This document shows, piece after piece, positions 17,241-27,238 of a DNA stretch of 48,174 bases. Below the pieces are notes generated by a model that saw nothing but the letters and a program-made list of their open reading frames with translations, ran no database searches and was not told where the DNA came from. Location of the stretch: positions 1-48,174 of the forward strand of contig NZ_BAVR01000026.1 of NCBI RefSeq assembly GCF_000521465.1, in the 5' to 3' direction. Position numbers and translations under genes: made by a program. Source of the DNA: Acetivibrio straminisolvens JCM 21531 (GTDB lineage: Bacteria; Bacillota; Clostridia; Acetivibrionales; Acetivibrionaceae). The stretch's first letter is position 1. Each line of letters starts with the position of its first letter.

Positions 17241-19424
17241 ATGCCTTCAAACAATTTGATTGAGCAGAAAATAGTTGATACTCTTGAAAAAAATTATATG
17301 CCTTACGCGATGAGCGTAATTGTTTCAAGGGCAATACCGGAGATAGACGGACTTAAGCCGTCCCATAGAAAGCTGCTGTATACAATGTATAAAATGGGCC
17401 TGTTGACCGGCGAAAAAACCAAATCGGCAAATGTGGTGGGTCAGACCATGAAGCTTAATCCCCATGGCGATATGGCAATTTATGAGACCCTCGTGAGGCT
17501 GACCCGCGGCAACAATGCTCTGCTGCTTCCCTATGTGGATTCTAAGGGTAACTTCGGAAAACATTATTCGAGAGATATGAAATTTGCTGCACCGCGATAT
17601 ACCGAGGTAAAGCTTGATAAAATATGTGAAGAGCTTTTTAAAGATATTGACAAGGATACGGTGGACTTTGTCGACAACTACGATGGGACAATGAAAGAGC
17701 CGAGACTTCTTCCGAGTACTTACCCCAACATTTTAGTGAATGCAAACCATGGTATTGCTGTAGGTATGACAAGTAGCATATGCAGCTTTAATCTTATAGA
17801 GGTATGCAATGCCGCTATTGAGTTTATTAAGGACGAAAATGCGGATATTCTCAAAGTTTTGAAAGCTCCTGATTTTCCTTCCGGAGGACAACTGATATTC
17901 AAAGAGAGGGAAATGAGGGAGATTTACGAAAAAGGCAGGGGCAGCTTCAAGCTCCGGGCAAAATATAGGTATGATAAAGCAAACAGTTGCATAGAAATAT
18001 ATGAGATACCTTATACTACAACAGTTGAGGCCATCATAGATTCCATTGTAGATCTTGTAAAGAGCAATAAAATTCGGGATATTTCCGATGTAAGGGACGA
18101 GACGGATCTAAACGGCCTTAAAATAGCGTTGGATGTAAAGAAGAATACAGATCCCAATACGCTCATGAATAAGCTGTACAAATTTACGCCCATTGAGGAC
18201 AGCTTTAGCTGCAACTTTAACGTACTGATTAACGGCCGTCCTATAGTTTTGGGAGTCAAGGGAATTCTCAGAGAATGGGTCAGCTTTAGGATGGAGTGTA
18301 TTAAAAGACAAACCCTTTTCGATATAGATAAAAAAACTCAGAAACTTCATATTCTCCTTGGTTTGGAAAAGATTTTATTGGATATTGACAAGGCCATTAA
18401 AATCATTAGAAATACTGAAGAAGATGCAATGGTAGTTCCCAACCTGATGAGGGGTTTTGAAATAGATCAGGTTCAGGCTGAGTTTGTTGCGGAAATAAAG
18501 CTTAGAAACCTAAACAAGGAGTATATTTTAAAACGTGTTAGCGAGATTGAGAGCCTGAAAAAGGAAATTGCAGAGCTTAACGAACTATACGGCAGCGAGA
18601 AAAAAATTAAGAAGGTTATTATAAAGCAACTGGAGGAGATTGCAAAGAAGTACGGTAAACAAAGGTGCACGGAAATTATCATGGAGGAACATATCGAAGA
18701 GATAACCCAGGAGCATTTGATTGAAGATTACAACTTAAAGCTGTTCCTCACAAAGCAAAACTATTTAAAGAAGATTCCTCTTACATCATTAAGAAGCAGT
18801 CCCGAACATAAGCTAAAAGAGGATGACTTTATAATCCAGGAGCTGGAAAGTCACAACAAGGCAGACCTTCTGTTGTTTTCAAATAAACAGACTGTGTACA
18901 AAATGAAGATATATGAAATTGAAGACTGTAAAGCAAGTAGTTTGGGAGAGTTTCTTTCAAATGTTCTTAACCTTGAAGAGGGTGAGGAGATTATTCATAT
19001 GGTTGCCACGGATGACTACAAGGGTTATATGATTTTTGCCTTTGAAAATGGTAAGGTGGCAAAAATAGAGCTTGAAAGCTATGCAACCAAAACAAACAGA
19101 AAGAAGCTTGCCAATGCATATAATGGCTTGTCAAAGCTGGTTTATATCGGGCATATAACGGAGGATGAAGAGCTGGTAGCCTTTAGCAGTTTAAACAAAG
19201 TTCTTATTTTCAATACTTCCGGCATAAATCCGAAAACCACGAGAGACTCCCAAGGGGTTCAGGTGTTAAAGTCAAAAAAAGGAAGTGTGATGACTTGTAT
19301 TAAGAAAATAAACGAGGTTTCTTTTACAGACCCAGATTATTACAGGACAAGGAATATTCCTGCAATAGGTTGTTACCTTAAAGATGAAGATGTTGAGGAC
19401 AATCAGATAAAACTTGAATTGTAA
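17241..19424 (+). CDS. parC: type IIA topoisomerase breakage-reunion subunit (ParC/GyrA-like)
   Basis: 727 residues. The winged-helix domain contains GLKPSHRKLLY, the quinolone-region sequence HGDMAIYETL and the catalytic AAPRYTE (Tyr120). At the position of the quinolone-contacting serine (E. coli GyrA Ser83) there is Met78; the acidic partner four residues on is Glu82. A long coiled-coil (about residues 400-480) and a C-terminal beta-rich domain (about 510-727) follow. The C-terminal domain has no recognisable GyrA-box (QRRGGKG-type), which favours topoisomerase IV over gyrase. ATG 17241 follows AAAGGTGA, 68 bases after parE; the two form an operon. Confidence 0.82.
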   Translation: MPSNNLIEQKIVDTLEKNYMPYAMSVIVSRAIPEIDGLKPSHRKLLYTMYKMGLLTGEKTKSANVVGQTMKLNPHGDMAIYETLVRLTRGNNALLLPYVDSKGNFGKHYSRDMKFAAPRYTEVKLDKICEELFKDIDKDTVDFVDNYDGTMKEPRLLPSTYPNILVNANHGIAVGMTSSICSFNLIEVCNAAIEFIKDENADILKVLKAPDFPSGGQLIFKEREMREIYEKGRGSFKLRAKYRYDKANSCIEIYEIPYTTTVEAIIDSIVDLVKSNKIRDISDVRDETDLNGLKIALDVKKNTDPNTLMNKLYKFTPIEDSFSCNFNVLINGRPIVLGVKGILREWVSFRMECIKRQTLFDIDKKTQKLHILLGLEKILLDIDKAIKIIRNTEEDAMVVPNLMRGFEIDQVQAEFVAEIKLRNLNKEYILKRVSEIESLKKEIAELNELYGSEKKIKKVIIKQLEEIAKKYGKQRCTEIIMEEHIEEITQEHLIEDYNLKLFLTKQNYLKKIPLTSLRSSPEHKLKEDDFIIQELESHNKADLLLFSNKQTVYKMKIYEIEDCKASSLGEFLSNVLNLEEGEEIIHMVATDDYKGYMIFAFENGKVAKIELESYATKTNRKKLANAYNGLSKLVYIGHITEDEELVAFSSLNKVLIFNTSGINPKTTRDSQGVQVLKSKKGSVMTCIKKINEVSFTDPDYYRTRNIPAIGCYLKDEDVEDNQIKLEL

Positions 19425-19538
19425 AAAAAAGTAACAGTAAAATCATTTCGGAAGTTATTGCGTTCATCATGTTATTTTGGTAATATATATAGCGTAATAC
19501 AGCTTTAATTAAATAGTTCAAAAGTTGTATTATTGTAA

Positions 19539-19566
19539 AAAAGTCTGTCAACAGACTGGGCTTTTG
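19539..19566 (+). terminator. possible terminator after parC
   Basis: AGTCTG-TCAA-CAGACT forms a compact hairpin between A-rich and CTTTT sequences. The T-tract is short, so the role is uncertain. Confidence 0.35.
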
Positions 19567-19601
19567 CAGAATACCAATTATTCACAAAAGGAGAGGGTCA
19601 A

Positions 19602-19961
19602 ATGTATAAAAATCAAGTGAGATCACCTGGATTAGTTATCGTTCTATCAATAGTAACCTGCGGTATTTATGCTTGGTATTGGATTTATAAGATGTCTGAA
19701 GAACTGCAGAATGCTACAGGCAAGTCATCGGTGAGTCCCGGTACGGAAATCTTGTTGTGTATTGTAACTTGTGGTATTTACGCGATTTATTGGTATTATA
19801 AATATGGAAAGTTGATTGCTGAAGCTCAGGAACAGGCAGGATTAAGGGTTGAAGATAATTCTGTATTGTATCTGTTGCTTGCAATTTTCGGTTTGGGTAT
19901 TGTAAACATGGCTCTTATGCAGTCAGCTGCAAATAAAATATGGGAGCAGGATCTAATATAA
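19602..19961 (+). CDS. DUF4234-type small membrane protein
   Basis: 119 residues with three hydrophobic segments. The sequence IVTCGIYAWYWIYK recurs as IVTCGIYAIYWYYK, the paired membrane motif that is typical of DUF4234. ATG 19602 follows AAAGGAGAGG. The function of the family is unknown. The stop is only three bases from the next start, so the two genes are probably translated from the same message. Confidence 0.75.
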   Translation: MYKNQVRSPGLVIVLSIVTCGIYAWYWIYKMSEELQNATGKSSVSPGTEILLCIVTCGIYAIYWYYKYGKLIAEAQEQAGLRVEDNSVLYLLLAIFGLGIVNMALMQSAANKIWEQDLI

Positions 19962-19964
19962 GAA

Positions 19965-20303
19965 GTGGGATTGTGTCTTTTTAAGAATTTTTTTGGCCTT
20001 CCCTGTCCGGGATGCGGAATGACGAGGGCATATTTAAGTTTGTTAAAATTCGATTTGGCGTCAGCTTTTTATTATCATCCTCTGTTTCTGCTTCCTGCTA
20101 TATTGGCCATAATTGTTATTTTCAAAAACAATAAATATTTTATGCGCCTGTATAAAAACAATCTTCTATGGGGCTGTATCTTGGCAGTGTTTATTCTTGT
20201 GTGGATTGTCAGATTTGTGCTGTTTTTTCCCGACACTCCGCCGATGGATTACAATTCAAAAGCTTTGATACCGCAACTCTTGAGATTGTTTGGCGTATAC
20301 TGA
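19965..20303 (+). CDS. DUF2752-type small membrane protein
   Basis: About 112 residues with the DUF2752 signature FGLPCPGCGMTRAYLSLLKFD near the N-terminus, then two hydrophobic segments. GTG 19965 or TTG 19971 could start it; neither has a good ribosome binding site, so translation may be coupled to the gene before it. DUF4234/TM2-like and DUF2752 genes are often neighbours in Firmicutes; the function is unknown. Confidence 0.7.
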   Translation: MGLCLFKNFFGLPCPGCGMTRAYLSLLKFDLASAFYYHPLFLLPAILAIIVIFKNNKYFMRLYKNNLLWGCILAVFILVWIVRFVLFFPDTPPMDYNSKALIPQLLRLFGVY

Positions 20304-20330
20304 ATTCATACAAAAATAATTTTACTTATA

Positions 20331-20368
20331 AAAAGAAGCCACAAAAGTACATATTTGTGGTTTCTTTT
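20331..20368 (+). terminator. 15-bp hairpin before repeat copy 2
   Basis: AAAAGAAGCCACAAA (20331-20345) pairs perfectly, with one G.U, with TTTGTGGTTTCTTTT (20354-20368). It ends the DUF2752 transcript and overlaps the first four bases of the repeat. Confidence 0.75.
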
Positions 20369-20434
20369 ATTTGGCCTCTTCGAATGAAATGAAAGAGGTA
20401 AAAGCGAAAGGACTCGATGTCCCGAGTTTTTATT
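20365..20434 (+). repeat. 70-bp structured repeat, copy 2
   Basis: Same length and ends (TTTTATT) as copies 1 and 3. It differs from copy 3 at four positions. Two of these change C to T in stems, converting G-C to G.U pairs in plus-strand RNA (GAGGT in hairpin I; GTTTTT in hairpin II). A third weakens the base of the inner stem of hairpin II. It ends seven bases before the LexA box of uvrB. Confidence 0.82.
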
Positions 20435-20440
20435 ACTCTC

Positions 20441-20479
20441 CAAACATATGTTTGAATGTATATGTAACTGTGGTATAAT
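20441..20479 (+). promoter_or_regulatory. uvrB promoter with LexA (SOS) box
   Basis: CAAACATATGTTTG (20441-20454) is a symmetric match to the Gram-positive LexA box (CGAAC-N4-GTTCG) with one change in each half. It overlaps the -35 TTGAAT (20452-20457); the -10 TATAAT is at 20474-20479, spacer 16. Confidence 0.85.
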
Positions 20480-20522
20480 AAAGTGAAATAACCTTACCAA
20501 CAGAATTGAGGTGCATGTTTAT

Positions 20523-22503
20523 ATGCATAAATTTAAGCTTGTATCCGATTACAAACCCTGCGGGGATCAGCCTGAGGCTATAGATAGCTGGTAGAAGGAA
20601 TTAACAGGGGATGCAGAGGGCAGACTCTTCTGGGGGTGACCGGGTCCGGTAAAACGTTTACTATGGCCAATGTTATTGAAAGGGTTCAGAAGCCCACCCT
20701 TGTCATTGCCCACAACAAAACTCTTGCGGCACAGCTTTGCAGTGAGTTTAAGGAGTTTTTCCCGGAAAACTGTGTCGAGTATTTTGTAAGCTATTATGAT
20801 TATTATCAGCCGGAGGCTTACATTCCTTCCACCGATACCTATATTGAAAAGGATTCATCAATGAACGATGAGATTGACAAGCTGAGACACTCGGCTACTG
20901 CTGCATTGTTTGAACGAAGGGACGTTATAATAGTTGCCAGTGTCTCATGTATCTACGGTTTGGGAGACCCGGAGGATTATACTGATTTGATGCTTTCGCT
21001 GCGTCCGGGCATGATAAAGGACAGGGATGAAATAATTAGGAAACTGGTGGATATTCAATACGAAAGAAATGAAATCGATTTCAAGAGAGGAAAATTTAGA
21101 GTTCGAGGCGATACCCTTGAGATATTTCCGGCTTCATCCTCCGATAAAGTGGTGAGAGTGGAGTTTTTCGGCGAAGAAATTGATAGAATTACCGAGATTG
21201 ATTCTCTGACCGGGGAGATAACGGGAGTATGTTCTCATGTTGCTATTTTTCCGGCTTCCCACTATGCTACGACAAGGACAAAAATGGAAAGAGCCATAGT
21301 GTCAATTGAACAGGAACTTGAGGAGAGGGTTAAGGAATTGAAGTCGGAAGGAAAGCTCCTTGAGGCGCAAAGACTTGAACAGAGGACTAGATATGACCTT
21401 GAAATGATGCAGGAGGTAGGATTTTGTCAAGGCATAGAGAATTATTCGAGGCATATAAGCGGAAGAGCTCCGGGAAGTCCTCCTTTCACCCTTATTGATT
21501 ATTTTCCCGATGACTATTTGATGATAATTGATGAATCCCATGTAACCGTTCCTCAAATTGGAGCTATGTACAATGGCGACCGCTCGAGAAAGGAATCCCT
21601 TGTGGAATACGGATTCAGGCTTCCTTCTGCTTTTGACAACAGACCGCTGAAGTTTGTGGAGTTTGAGAAAAAAATTAACCAGGTCATATTTGTCAGTGCT
21701 ACACCGGCAAAGTATGAAAAGGAGAACTCTGAGCAGATAGTGGAGCAAATAATAAGACCTACAGGACTACTTGATCCCGAAGTGGTTGTGAAGCCTGTAA
21801 AAGGACAGATTGACGACCTGATTGGGAGATAAGTGAAAGAGTTCAAAAGAATCAGCGTGTTATGGTTACCACTCTTACAAAAAAGATGGCCGAGGATCTG
21901 ACGGATTACTTAAAGGAGCTTGATTTTAAAGTTCAGTATTTGCATTCTGATATTGACACCATTGAAAGAATGGAAATAATACGAAATCTTAGACTTGGAG
22001 TATTCGATGTTCTGATAGGTATTAATTTGTTGAGGGAAGGGCTGGATATTCCGGAAGTATCCCTTGTGGCTATTTTGGATGCCGACAAAGAAGGATTCCT
22101 TCGTTCGGAGACCTCATTGATTCAGACCATAGGAAGAGCGGCCAGAAATGTTGAGGGAAAGGTTATAATGTATGCCGATAACATTACGGATTCAATGAGA
22201 AGGGCCATTGACGAGACCAATAGAAGAAGAAAAATTCAATCGGAATACAACCTAAAGCATGGAATTACGCCGAAGAGTGTACAAAAGGGAATTAGGGATG
22301 TAATTGAAATTACAAAGGTTGCGGAAGAGGATGCCAAGTACTTTATCCGTGGTGATGAGGATTCGATGGATAAGGATGAGATTTTGGAAATAATAGAAAA
22401 ATTGGACAATGAAATGAAGGCAGCGGCAGCGGAACTTCAATTTGAGCGGGCTGCAGAGCTTAGGGATAAAATTGCCGAACTAAAGAAAAAGATAGAGTCT
22501 TAG
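20523..22503 (+). CDS. uvrB: excinuclease ABC subunit B (two frame breaks)
   Basis: The damage-verifying helicase-like subunit of nucleotide excision repair, acting with UvrA and UvrC. After restoring a C at about 20590 and a G at about 21826 the protein is 660 residues, the usual UvrB length. Motifs: [18 protein letters not shown] at the N-terminus, Walker [11 protein letters not shown], the beta-hairpin [24 protein letters not shown]-type IIDESH, motif VI region TIGRAARN, and a C-terminal UVR domain ([18 protein letters not shown]). ATG 20523 follows GAGGTG. As written the first 38 residues and the last third are out of frame. It is controlled by the LexA box just upstream. Confidence 0.93.
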
Positions 22504-22555
22504 GAAGAAAATAAAATAGTAAGATTAAAATAAAGATTTTGCTTTATTATATAAT

Positions 22556-22588
22556 AAGCTCAGAACCCAAAACTGGTTTCTGAGCTTT
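22556..22588. terminator. bidirectional terminator between uvrB and the 3D-domain gene
   Basis: AAGCTCAGAA (22556-22565) pairs with TTCTGAGCTT (22578-22587), between two convergent genes. Confidence 0.75.
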
Positions 22589-22593
22589 GTCAA

Positions 22594-23637
22594 TTAGTCC
22601 AGTACGTATACTACTACTTCCTGCAACCCAAATTTCATTGCATTGTTGTATACTGTTGACTCGCCGGGTTTGTCTTCGCCAAAGAAAATATCTATTTTAT
22701 TGCCCTTGATAAGGCTTCCGGTATCTTCAGCTATGTATATTCCGTCAAGATGGCTGTATGCCACGGGAAAAGATATGTATACCCTGGTCCCCAGCGGTAT
22801 GACGGATGGATCTACGGCAACAGTTCTGCCAACAGTAGCACGGGCTCCCGAGGCTGTGATTCCATACGCAGGATGTTCCCGGGTTTTGCCGCAGCTTTTG
22901 TATGAGAGATCGTAGGCTGTGGCTGTCATATTAATTATCCTTTTGCACTGGGGCATAATGTCTGCAACTTCAACTTTTGTGCGTGTAAACTTGGTTTCGG
23001 TGGCCTTTACTTCAGTTGCAGAAGCCGATTTAACCATTTTTGACCTTGAAACAGGTACACTTTGAGTTTTTGAGAGGCTTTCATCAGTTATATTTTTCTT
23101 GATTTCAGTCAAGGAAACATCCATGGTATTGATAGCCGAAACAGGCATGGAAATTCCCTCAGTTTTGCAAGGCACGCTCTCTTTGCCGAGGCTTGACAGT
23201 TTTGTGCTGCTTGGGGATATCCAAGTGGAACTTTTGAAATTCTGCACGTTGTTGGCTGCTTTTTCAGTGATTGAGTTGAGGACGTTGTTGCCGGCGCAGG
23301 TAAGTAGAAAAGTCATTACAGACCCTGCTGCTATCAGTTTCAGATCCAGATCCTTATTACTCAGAATCGACTGGCTGCAGTCTTTGACCCGCTCAAGAAC
23401 AGAAGCCGACTTGGAAGATAAAACTGCTGAATCTACTTTTCTTAGTATTTCATCGAGAATTTCAGGATAGTTAAGTTTTAAATGTGCCGCATTCATGAGA
23501 ATTTCTTCGAGAACTTCAGGATAGTTCAGACTTTGAATCTCTTCCTCTTGAAAATACTCTGACAGATATTCCTTGCTGCTGCTCTGAACCCTGTTGAGAT
23601 CCGGGCAATTAAAAATATTGCCTGCTGTATTTCCCAT
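22594..23637 (-). CDS. 3D-domain protein with N-terminal repeat and membrane segment
   Basis: 347 residues from ATG 23637, which follows a G-rich ribosome binding site (GGGGGGGATT). The C-terminal 110 residues are a 3D domain as in YabE/YuiC/MltA-type lytic enzymes: ATAYD, AYGITASGARATVGRTVAVD, VIPLGTRVYI, EDTGSLIKGNKIDIFF. This domain cleaves or binds peptidoglycan glycan strands. A hydrophobic segment (LKLIAAGSVMTFLLTCAGN, about residues 97-115) probably anchors it. Before it the short unit LNYPEVLEEIL is repeated as LNYPEILDEIL. The region between is Ser/Thr/Lys-rich, like a wall-spanning linker. Confidence 0.8.
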   Translation of the reverse strand: MGNTAGNIFNCPDLNRVQSSSKEYLSEYFQEEEIQSLNYPEVLEEILMNAAHLKLNYPEILDEILRKVDSAVLSSKSASVLERVKDCSQSILSNKDLDLKLIAAGSVMTFLLTCAGNNVLNSITEKAANNVQNFKSSTWISPSSTKLSSLGKESVPCKTEGISMPVSAINTMDVSLTEIKKNITDESLSKTQSVPVSRSKMVKSASATEVKATETKFTRTKVEVADIMPQCKRIINMTATAYDLSYKSCGKTREHPAYGITASGARATVGRTVAVDPSVIPLGTRVYISFPVAYSHLDGIYIAEDTGSLIKGNKIDIFFGEDKPGESTVYNNAMKFGLQEVVVYVLD

Positions 23638-23985
23638 AATAATCCCCCCCGTCTTAAGAGCACTTTTCTGCAAGCACGTTGTCTATCTTTATATTGTTAT
23701 CTATATATTCTATTAAAAAAAATGTTTGGCATATTCATATAAACTGTATAAATAGCATTAAGGATATGCAGACTTATACATCAGCAAATGTCTGGGATAA
23801 AAATGCAAATTGTATTTTAATATTTATATTATAATACAAAAAGGCATCCTTTCATAGCACAAAAGATAAAAAATATGGAAATTAATTTACATTTGTTTAT
23901 AGAGAAGGTCCTATTGTATAATTGCCATTGAATAATATAGCTGTTTAAGCCCGGATAAAAGTGGATAAATATTTATAAAAAAGTT

Positions 23986-24024
23986 CGAACAAATGTTTGA
24001 AAACTGAAGTTTATCTGGTATAAT
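23986..24024 (+). promoter_or_regulatory. uvrA promoter with LexA (SOS) box
   Basis: CGAACAAATGTTTG (23986-23999) fits the Gram-positive LexA box and overlaps the -35 TTGAAA (23997-24002). The -10 TATAAT is at 24019-24024, spacer 16. This is the same geometry as at uvrB. The rest of the gene-free stretch 23674-24088 is AT-rich with nothing recognised. Confidence 0.88.
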
Positions 24025-24088
24025 AATAGCTGTTTATTGAAGTGCAAAGCAGAAACCTAATTAAAATTAAAATAGAGCAGGTGTTGGT

Positions 24089-26916
24089 ATGAAAAAAGAT
24101 TATATTATTGTTAAGGGTGCCAGAGAGCACAATTTGAAAAATATAGATGTTAAGATTCCCAGGGACAAGTTTGTTGTCATTACCGGATTGAGCGGTTCGG
24201 GAAAATCATCCCTTGCTTTTGATACGATATATGCAGAAGGGCAGAGACGCTATGTAGAGTCATTGTCCTCATATGCAAGGCAGTTCTTAGGACAAATGGA
24301 AAAGCCGGATATAGATTACATTGACGGTTTGTCGCCGGCTATAGCGATAGATCAGAAGACCACAAGCCGCAATCCCCGTTCCACTGTCGGTACGGTTACG
24401 GAGATATATGACTATTTAAGGCTCCTTTTTGCAAGGATAGGAACTCCCCACTGTTACTCTTGCGGAAGGGAAATTTCCCAGCAGACAGTGGACCAAATGG
24501 TGGATAAGATTATGGAGCTTGAGGAAGGCACACGAATTCAGCTTCTTGCTCCTGTAGTAAGGGGAAGAAAAGGTGAGTATCACAAGCTGATAGAAGATAT
24601 AAAGAAGGATGGCTATGTCAGGATAAGAGTAGATGGAGAAGTAGTGGATGTAAATGAACCGATAAACCTTGACAAAAACAAAAAGCACAGTATTGAAATT
24701 GTGGTGGACAGGCTGATTGTAAGACCGGGAATTCAAAAAAGGCTTACGGATTCCATTGAGACTGTACTGCGTCTTAGCAGCGGTATACTTGTAGTTGATG
24801 TTATAGGCGAAAAAGAGATGCTTTTAAGTCAGAATTTTGCCTGCACTGAGTGTAACGTGAGTATGGAGGAAATAACGCCCAGAATGTTTTCCTTCAACAA
24901 TCCTTACGGTGCTTGCCCCGAATGTACCGGATTGGGCTCTCTTATGAGAATAGACCCTGATCTTGTAATACCGGATAAGAAACTTTCCTTGGCCCAGGGA
25001 GCTGTCAGGGCCTCGGGGTGGAATATAGCAAATGATGAAAGCTATGCCAGAATGTATATAGATGCCCTTGCAAAGCACTATAATTTTAGCGTGGATACTC
25101 CTGTAGAAGAGCTTCCGCCTCATATTCTTAATATTATACTCTACGGCACTAACGGGAGAAGATTAAAATAGATTATGAAAGAGAAGATCAGAAAGGCTCC
25201 TTCATGTCAAGTTTCCAGGGAATTATAAGCAGCATGGAAAGAAGATACAAAGAGACAACTTCGGAGGCAATGAAGCAGTACTATGAGAGCTTTATGAGCA
25301 ATATACTTTGTCCTGAGTGTAAAGGAGCAAGACTGAAAAAAGAAAGTCTTGCCGTTACCGTAGGCGGTAAAAATATATATGAGGTTTGCTCCATGGCTGT
25401 TGGAGAATCGAAAGAGTTTTTTGCCAATCTCGACCTTACGGAAAGACAGAAACTTATTGCCCGTCAAATACTCAAAGAATTAAATGCACGATTGGGATTT
25501 CTGGTTGATGTAGGTCTTGATTATCTCACGCTTTCAAGGGCGGCAGGAACGCTGTCCGGAGGTGAAGCTCAGAGAATCAGGCTTGCTACGCAAATCGGCT
25601 CCGGGCTTATGGGGGTAATATACATCCTTGATGAGCCCAGTATCGGCCTTCACCAGAGGGATAACGACAAGCTTCTAAAGAGCCTCAAGAAGATGAGGGA
25701 TTTGGGAAACACTTTGGTGGTTGTAGAGCATGATGAGGATACAATGTATGCATCGGATTATATAATTGATTTGGGACCGGGAGCGGGAAGCCACGGAGGA
25801 GAAATAGTTGCCGAAGGTACCGTGGAAGAAATTAAGCAAAATCCCAACTCCATAACGGGACAGTATCTTAGCGGCAGGAAGAAGATTGAAATACCTAAAG
25901 AGAGACGAAAACCCAACGGGAAATGGCTGCAAATTATAGGAGCCAGAGAGAATAATCTAAAAAATATAGATGTAAATATACCTCTGGGGGTATTTACGTG
26001 CATTACAGGGGTTTCGGGATCCGGAAAGAGTTCTCTGATAAATGAAATTTTGTACAAGTGCTTGGCCAATGAACTCAACGGAGCAAATCAGAAGCCGGGA
26101 GAGCATGATTTGTTAAAAGGGATTGAGTATCTTGACAAGGTTATTGATATCGATCAATCCCCCATTGGCCGCACACCGAGGTCCAATCCTGCAACATATA
26201 CGGGTGTGTTTGATTTTATAAGAGAAATATTTGCCAGCACAACCGAGGCTAAAACCCGGGGATACAAGTCAGGACGTTTCAGCTTTAATATAAAGGGCGG
26301 CCGATGCGAAGCTTGCTCGGGTGACGGTATTAACAAGATTGAAATGCACTTTTTACCGGACATTTATGTCCCCTGTGAGGTTTGCAAAGGCAAACGCTAC
26401 AACAGGGAGACCCTTGAAGTAAGATACAAGGGAAAGAATATTGCTGAAGTTTTGGACATGACCGTTGAAGAGGCTTTGGAGTTTTTTAAGAATGTACCGA
26501 GGATACAAAGGAAAATTGAAACATTGTATGATGTTGGTCTTGGTTATATCAAATTGGGGCAGTCATCCACCACACTATCCGGAGGAGAGGCGCAGCGGGT
26601 GAAGCTTGCCACGGAGCTTTCCAAAAGGAGTACGGGAAAAACAATGTATATACTGGACGAGCCTACTACAGGGCTTCATATTGCTGATGTGCACAGGCTT
26701 GTAGGCATACTTCACAGACTGGTGGATGCAGGTAATTCCGTAGTTGTTATTGAACATAACCTTGACGTTATTAAGACTGCCGATTATATTATTGATTTGG
26801 GACCTGAGGGTGGCAGCGGCGGAGGTCTGATTGTTGCCCAGGGAACGCCGGAAGAAATAGCAAAGATTGAAAGTTCTTATACAGGATACTTTTTGAAAAA
26901 GGTTTTGCCATTTTAA
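24089..26916 (+). CDS. uvrA: excinuclease ABC subunit A (frame break near 25157)
   Basis: The damage-recognition ATPase of nucleotide excision repair. Restoring one G at about 25157 ([16 protein letters not shown] junction) gives 942 residues, a normal length. Two ABC modules are present: Walker [11 protein letters not shown] and [10 protein letters not shown], signature [12 protein letters not shown] and [12 protein letters not shown]. Zinc-binding cysteine pairs are visible at [23 protein letters not shown] and the C-terminal [17 protein letters not shown] module. The ATG at 24089 is preceded by GAGCAGGTG. It is under the LexA box at 23986. Confidence 0.95.
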
Positions 26917-27238
26917 GTTGCTGCTTAATATTTTTTGTGTTTATGTTTGATTAAGATGACGATATACTATTTAAAACGCAGATATTTCCATTTACAGCAG
27001 GGTAAATTTAATTTTTAATCGAGATGGGTATTATGGGCAATGGAATATTGTTAGACCAAATGCATAAATATGTGTTATACTTGAAACATAATAATTTTAT
27101 GCAATAGACGTGGACAATCCACAATTTAATTATGAGTATTATAATTTTTTGAAGAGTAGTAATATATTTTTACTGAATAATTAGCCGGAAGGCGGTTTAG
27201 TTCCGTTTTGTGTTTCGAGAAAAGTGAAAGGGATGGTT
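26917..27238. other. AT-rich intergenic region before clpE
   Basis: No open frame with a ribosome binding site. A short inverted repeat GTGGA-CAA-TCCAC is at 27110-27122. I looked for a CtsR heptad repeat (GGTCAAA type), expected before clp genes in many Firmicutes, and saw none. No clear promoter could be chosen. Confidence 0.5.

Noticed and set aside
20590..21830. Programmed ribosomal frameshifting in uvrB and other genes
   Set aside because: No slippery heptamer plus downstream structure is shared, breaks occur in unrelated genes, and family members need no frameshift.
27110..27122. DnaA-box-like GTGGACAATCCAC
   Set aside because: It differs from TTATCCACA and is a single site; a chance inverted repeat is more likely.
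26917..27238. CtsR operator before clpE
   Set aside because: No tandem GGTCAAA-type heptads were found on either strand.
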